Assembly: GCF_018224885.1 (NCBI RefSeq)
Contig: NZ_JAGTXB010000032.1
Location: 1-54,393 of the forward strand
Source of the DNA: Chitinophaga hostae
GTDB taxonomy: Bacteria > Bacteroidota > Bacteroidia > Chitinophagales > Chitinophagaceae
Direction of reading: 5' to 3'
Length of the DNA: 54,393 nucleotides
In this document: one piece after another, positions 51,743 to 54,393 of the stretch
Position numbering within the stretch: the first letter of the stretch is position 1
Layout of the letters: every line of letters begins with the position of its first letter
The notes under the pieces: model-generated
Database searches by the model: none
What the model was told of the DNA's origin: nothing
The model's input: only the letters and a program-made list of their open reading frames with translations
Program-made: the position numbers and the translations under genes

Positions 51743-52417
51743 TTGAAAACGCTGTTTACACTGTTCAGGAAGAATACCTACTTCTTCCTGCCCTTCCTGC
51801 TATGGCTGATAGTAGGAGGAGTGATGTTGGCAACTTACAGCCAAAGGGAGTTGTTCCTTGGTATAAACGGGGAACATTCCGAATGGGGCGATGTGATTGT
51901 TACCGGGTTAACCTACCTCGGTGACGGGATTATGTTTGGAATAGTGTTGTTTCTGATGCTGGTAACGCAAAGATTCAGGCTATTTTTTATCGGGCTGGCC
52001 GTACTCCTGCTGGTAACACTGGTGGTACAGGTAGCCAAACATTATTTTAACGCGCCCAGGCCCATCAGCTATTTTGGTGATGAAACGGCCACCCTGGTGC
52101 ATACGGTAAGATGGGTAAATGTGCACAGCAGTTGCAGTTTCCCTTCGGGCCATTCTGCCGGAGCTTTTGGCATGTTCAGCTTTCTGGCTGTTATATCACG
52201 CAATAAAAAGCTCGGTTTACTGTTAATAGGAATGGCGCTGTGCGCTGCTTACTCCCGGATCTACCTGGCACAACACTTTTTTGCCGATGTATATGTGGGT
52301 AGCATCGTAGGCACCCTGAGCACTATTATTGTATACGGATTTTTTAAATTCAGGGATACCACGTCGTCGCCTGAAGTATGTGCCGAAGCAATGCTGCAGG
52401 CTAATACAACGTCGTAA
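51743..52417 (+). CDS. PAP2 family phosphatase
   Basis: 224 residues, start TTG (51743). Five or six membrane helices. The three PAP2 phosphatase motifs are present: KHYFNAPRP (C1), SFPSGHSAGAF (C2), SRIYLAQHFFADVYVG (C3). It dephosphorylates lipid phosphates such as undecaprenyl diphosphate or phosphatidic acid; the exact substrate is unknown. It starts 11 bases after the permease and ends inside the repeat at 52417. Confidence 0.92.
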   Translation: MKTLFTLFRKNTYFFLPFLLWLIVGGVMLATYSQRELFLGINGEHSEWGDVIVTGLTYLGDGIMFGIVLFLMLVTQRFRLFFIGLAVLLLVTLVVQVAKHYFNAPRPISYFGDETATLVHTVRWVNVHSSCSFPSGHSAGAFGMFSFLAVISRNKKLGLLLIGMALCAAYSRIYLAQHFFADVYVGSIVGTLSTIIVYGFFKFRDTTSSPEVCAEAMLQANTTS

Positions 52418-52535
52418 AAATTACGAATTACGAATTAGGAATTACGAATTTGCAGGGAGATAGAAGCAAAGGCCGATCTTCGCTTTTATTATCTCCCTGC
52501 AAATTCGTAATTCCTAATTCGTAATTCGTAATTTT
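52417..52535. repeat. Long inverted repeat, ATTACGAATT family (H)
   Basis: Arms 52417-52462 and 52490-52535 are 46-base near-perfect complements (ATTACGAATTAGGAATT words, then TGCAGGGAGATA). The centre contains AGCAAAGGCCGATCTTCGCT. It starts at the last base of the PAP2 stop codon and ends 20 bases before the glycosyltransferase start. Confidence 0.93.
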
Positions 52536-52555
52536 GATTTTCTTAAAAACTGTCA

Positions 52556-54181
52556 ATGAAATACCTATTGATCGCCCTGGTGGCTGCTTTACTATTCATC
52601 CCTTTTCTGGGTGCTGTACATTTATTTGACTGGGACGAGATCAACTTCGCCGAAGCAGCCCGGGAAATGATAGTGAGTCATAACTATAGCCAGGTGCAGA
52701 TTGACTTCCGCCCCTTCTGGGAAAAGCCACCACTGTTCATCTGGATGCAGGTGGGCAGCATGATGCTGTTCGGCGTGAATGATTTTGCCGCCCGTTTCCC
52801 AAATGCCATTATCGGTATAGCCACTATCGTTAGCCTGTTTGCCATCGGCAAAAAGTTGGCGGATGAACGATTTGGCTTCTGGTGGGCACTGGTATATGCC
52901 GGTTCCTGGTTACCACATTTCTATTTCAAGTCAGGTATTATAGATCCTACCTTCAACTTCTTCATATTCCTTTCCATCTACTTTGCCTATCGCATCGGTT
53001 ATAACAGCAAGTCATTCCGCATGGCCATTTTCAGCGGTTTGTTCCTTGGCCTGGCAGTGCTCACAAAAGGCCCTGTAGCTATCCTCGTGGCTTTACTGAC
53101 ATTACTGGTATACTGGATCTGGAATAAAGGAAAAATCAATATCCGTTTTTCGCATCTCGGACTCATCGCTTTGTTTGCCTGTATTACCACCCTGCTGTGG
53201 TTCGGATATGAAATTATTGCACATGGCTGGTGGTTTGTCAACGAATTTGTAGCTTACCAGGTCCGTTTGCTGACAACAGAAGATGCCGGGCATGGCGGAC
53301 CATTTTTCTATCACTGGATTGTATTGCTGATAGGCTGCTTTCCTGCCAGTACCTTCCTTTTCACCTATTTACAGGGCAGGAAGAAAACCATCTACAGCAC
53401 TGCTGCCGCTACAGAGATGAAGGATTTCAAAGTATGGATGTGGGTATTGTTCTGGGTAGTACTGATCCTGTTTTCCATTGTGAAAACCAAAATCGTACAC
53501 TATTCTTCCCTTTGCTATTTCCCCCTCTCCTTCCTTGCTGCGTGGCAGGTATATAAATTGTCTGAAGGTAAACAACAACTGCGTGGATGGAATATCGCGC
53601 TCATCCTGTTTATCGGTATTGTGCTGGGGCTCGCCATCGCCGTACTGCCGCTGGTAGGAGTATTCAAGGATATGCTGATTCCATATATCGGTGATAAATT
53701 TGCTGTAGCCAATCTCCAGGCTGCCGTACCATGGTCAATAGCGGAAACCGCCTACGGTGCCGGCTATATTATTCTGGTGATTGTGAGTGGTGTGTTACTG
53801 ATGCGGAAACAGATCTCCAGGGGATTGCTCTGCCTGTTCATCAGCTCTATCCTGGTAATACAGGTAACAGTGGTGCATTTTGTACCCAAAATAGAAGCAT
53901 ACTCCCAACGCGCGGCAATAGACTACTTTATTTCTCTGCAGGGAAAAGACGTATATGTGAAAGCGTTAGGGTACCACAGTTATGCACAGCATTACTATTC
54001 AAGAGAGCAGCCTCATACCAATAAAAACTACTACGACCAGGAATGGTTGCTGAACGGGGCTATCGACAAACCCGCCTATTTTATTTGCCGCATTACCGAC
54101 AGCGAGCCTTACCGTAATCATCCCAACCTGGAAGTGATCGGGGAAAAGAATGGGTTTGTGTTCCTGAAAAGGAAACAATGA
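52556..54181 (+). CDS. GT39/ArnT-type membrane glycosyltransferase
   Basis: 541 residues with about twelve membrane helices. The catalytic region begins with FDWDEINFAEAAREMIVSHNYSQVQIDFRPFWEKPPLFIW, typical of GT39/ArnT-like enzymes that take sugar from undecaprenyl-phosphate; the conserved acidic pair is D27/E28 (D25 is a further candidate). A C-terminal soluble part (residues 430-541) is predicted to sit in the periplasm. The product probably adds a sugar to lipid A or another envelope acceptor. It stands after PAP2 (isoprenoid-phosphate recycling) and an LptF/G permease, which fits LPS assembly or modification. Confidence 0.9.
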   Translation: MKYLLIALVAALLFIPFLGAVHLFDWDEINFAEAAREMIVSHNYSQVQIDFRPFWEKPPLFIWMQVGSMMLFGVNDFAARFPNAIIGIATIVSLFAIGKKLADERFGFWWALVYAGSWLPHFYFKSGIIDPTFNFFIFLSIYFAYRIGYNSKSFRMAIFSGLFLGLAVLTKGPVAILVALLTLLVYWIWNKGKINIRFSHLGLIALFACITTLLWFGYEIIAHGWWFVNEFVAYQVRLLTTEDAGHGGPFFYHWIVLLIGCFPASTFLFTYLQGRKKTIYSTAAATEMKDFKVWMWVLFWVVLILFSIVKTKIVHYSSLCYFPLSFLAAWQVYKLSEGKQQLRGWNIALILFIGIVLGLAIAVLPLVGVFKDMLIPYIGDKFAVANLQAAVPWSIAETAYGAGYIILVIVSGVLLMRKQISRGLLCLFISSILVIQVTVVHFVPKIEAYSQRAAIDYFISLQGKDVYVKALGYHSYAQHYYSREQPHTNKNYYDQEWLLNGAIDKPAYFICRITDSEPYRNHPNLEVIGEKNGFVFLKRKQ

Positions 54182-54192
54182 TTTTCTTGCCC

Positions 54193-54393
54193 GGGATTTT
54201 TTCTTGCCCAGGATTAACGGTGATTATGATGATTTTCAGGATTTTTTCTTGTGATTATAATTTGATTTTAAAAGATTCGGGAAGATCTAAACGAATTTAT
54301 CCGCTTAGATCTTCCCGAATCTTTTAAAATCAAAAAAGAAAAAATCCTGAAAATCATCATAATCACCGTTAATCCTGGGCAAGAAAAAATCCC
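54193..54393. repeat. Long inverted repeat, TTCTTGCCC family, at the right edge (I)
   Basis: Arms of about 90 bases pair over GGGATTTTTTCTTGCCCAGG, GGTGATTATGATGATTTTCA and AAAAGATTCGGGAAGATCTA. It follows the glycosyltransferase stop by 11 bases. A partial extra TTCTTGCCCGGG copy lies at 54184-54195. The window ends with the arm. Confidence 0.85.

Noticed and set aside
1227..54393. Insertion sequences or CRISPR arrays from the repeats
   Set aside because: The repeats are single inverted hairpins between genes, without transposase, target duplications or regular spacers.

Overview
The window looks like a chromosomal segment from a Bacteroidota bacterium, most likely a Chitinophaga-like member of the Chitinophagaceae (inferred from gene content and style, not from a database search). 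Supporting signs: many intergenic regions carry the Bacteroidota promoter form (TTG or TTTG, 18-20 bases, TAnnTTTG); Shine-Dalgarno sites are scarce; the primary sigma factor is short and lacks region 1.1; and there are PorT-like barrels, LytS/LytTR two-component systems and a beta-propeller sensor kinase. I see no phage, transposon, integrase or CRISPR array, so this is mostly core and lineage-specific genome.

Layout. 1-3415: a gene-free left edge with two leftward promoters, then truA, a Lys-rich DUF4476 protein and a biotin-carrier protein (all -). 3550-6099: M1 aminopeptidase (+). 6325-9234: DUF1835 protein, two TPM-domain proteins and LemA (-). 9622-16047: stand-alone receiver protein, M20 dipeptidase, S4 RNA-binding protein, lysA and a GAF-domain protein (+). 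16244-20745: a 1217-residue phosphoesterase/outer-membrane-barrel protein with an SdiA-regulated-like lipoprotein (-). 20933-26648: a tight five-gene run, HD/Pycsar-effector-like protein, ppk1, thioredoxin-like protein, DUF4442 protein and beta-CASP hydrolase (+). 26809-36404: a propeller sensor kinase, two tRNA-Glu genes, DUF1345 protein, a small membrane protein, a LytTR/LytS pair, a PorT-like barrel, a VOC protein and a WYL regulator (-). 36546-40489: gapA, pgk and a CPA2 antiporter (+). 40576-48815: MltD-like transglycosylase, gatA, tatA, then the conserved translation cluster rplS-trmD-rimM-rpsP-ffh, and rpoD (-). 49173-54181: START-like protein, an unknown gene, LptF/G-type permease, PAP2 phosphatase and a GT39-type glycosyltransferase.

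The most unusual content is between the genes. At least nine long inverted repeats occur. Their arms belong to several unrelated word families, yet several share a similar AAGCG...CGCTT-like centre. Arms built from ATTACGAATT lie just before start codons (truA, HD/Pycsar, glycosyltransferase). Arms built from TTCTTGCCC and AGGATTA lie against stop codons. A separate leader word, AGCTAACTGCTAAAAGCT, ends 8-10 bases before the start codons of three RNA-related genes (S4 protein, rimM, trmD), always in the gene's orientation. These repeats, plus terminators and internal promoters, split the usually continuous ffh-rpsP-rimM-trmD-rplS operon.

Functionally the window mixes translation and secretion (ffh, rpsP, rimM, trmD, rplS, tatA, gatA, tRNA-Glu), glycolysis (gapA, pgk), lysine/cell-wall supply (lysA), envelope work (LptF/G-like permease, MltD-like enzyme, barrels, PAP2, GT39) and signalling. 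The best protein-level candidates for something undescribed are the phosphoesterase/kinase-like/barrel protein and the HD plus Pycsar-effector-like fusion joined to polyphosphate kinase.
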